DNA from: JBDTYT01 sp040005555 | GTDB taxonomy: Bacteria; Actinomycetota; UBA4738; HRBIN12 | DNA length: 22,738 nt | NCBI GenBank assembly: GCA_040005555.1 | Contig: JBDTYT010000022.1 | Location: forward strand, 1 to 22,738 | Direction of reading: 5' to 3' | Part shown: piece after piece, positions 22,728 to 22,738 of the stretch | How the letters are laid out: each line of letters opens with the position of its first letter | Position numbering within the stretch: the stretch's first letter is position 1 | Position numbers and translations under genes: made by a program | The notes under the pieces: model-generated | What the model was told of the DNA's origin: nothing | What the model saw: only the letters and a program-made list of their open reading frames with translations | The model's database searches: none

Positions 22728-22738
22728 CGTCGCGGCCG

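Noticed and set aside
1..22738. CRISPR array, insertion sequence, phage genes, tRNA or rRNA
   Set aside because: No regularly spaced repeats, transposase or integrase motifs, or RNA gene structures were seen; intergenic gaps are all under about 160 bases.

Overview
The window is a gene-dense, high-GC stretch of bacterial chromosome, most likely from an actinobacterium (Actinomycetota), probably a lineage outside the well-known genera. The reasons are the strong GC bias at third codon positions, frequent GTG starts, a DUF5319 protein resembling mycobacterial Rv3412, a single Ku with a lysine/alanine-rich tail next to a three-domain LigD, and many short GNAT and cupin genes. No mobile elements, phage genes, CRISPR array, rRNA or tRNA were seen. 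The content looks like ordinary chromosomal backbone, and no stretch longer than about 300 bases lacks a gene.

Layout: (1) 1-3862 is a non-homologous end-joining (NHEJ) locus: ku (minus) and ligD (plus) diverge from a shared promoter region, and a GNAT gene overlaps the ku stop and runs off the left edge. (2) 3859-5105 is a two-gene minus-strand operon with a PIG-L/LmbE deacetylase and a DUF5319 protein that carries an extra C-terminal zinc ribbon. It converges on ligD with overlapping stop codons. (3) 5155-7782 holds a small membrane protein (plus) and a minus-strand run of rmuC, an unknown 111-aa protein, a GNAT and a cupin. (4) 7890-9777 (plus) holds a two-part GNAT protein followed by a C45-type Ntn hydrolase. 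(5) 9774-14561 (minus) holds a 1054-aa class III nucleotide cyclase/AAA ATPase/TPR regulator, a cupin and an amidohydrolase. (6) 14719-18078 (plus) holds the tldD-tldE protease pair and a two-CBS-domain protein. (7) 18104-22738 (minus) is a run of dhaL, an IclR regulator, an FMN-dependent 2-hydroxyacid oxidase, a PHP phosphoesterase and a type II NADH dehydrogenase, mostly overlapping or closely spaced.

The most interesting signal is not a gene. Seven genes that begin, or could begin, a transcription unit have a TANNNT hexamer ending exactly 6 or 7 bases before the start codon. This is the arrangement expected for leaderless mRNAs, whose first transcribed base is the start codon. In two cases the -10 hexamer TAGCAT begins with the TAG stop codon of the upstream gene. 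Genes with clear Shine-Dalgarno sequences (ku, rmuC, both cupins, the CBS gene) lack this arrangement. Reading frames inside operons are joined by GTGA or TGATG overlaps, and in one case apparently by CTGA with a CTG start.

I did not find a convincing new multi-gene system. The more unusual items are the promoter architecture, the Ku-coupled acetyltransferase, the zinc-ribbon DUF5319 protein paired with a deacetylase, and the mixed dhaL-iclR-oxidase-PHP-ndh operon.
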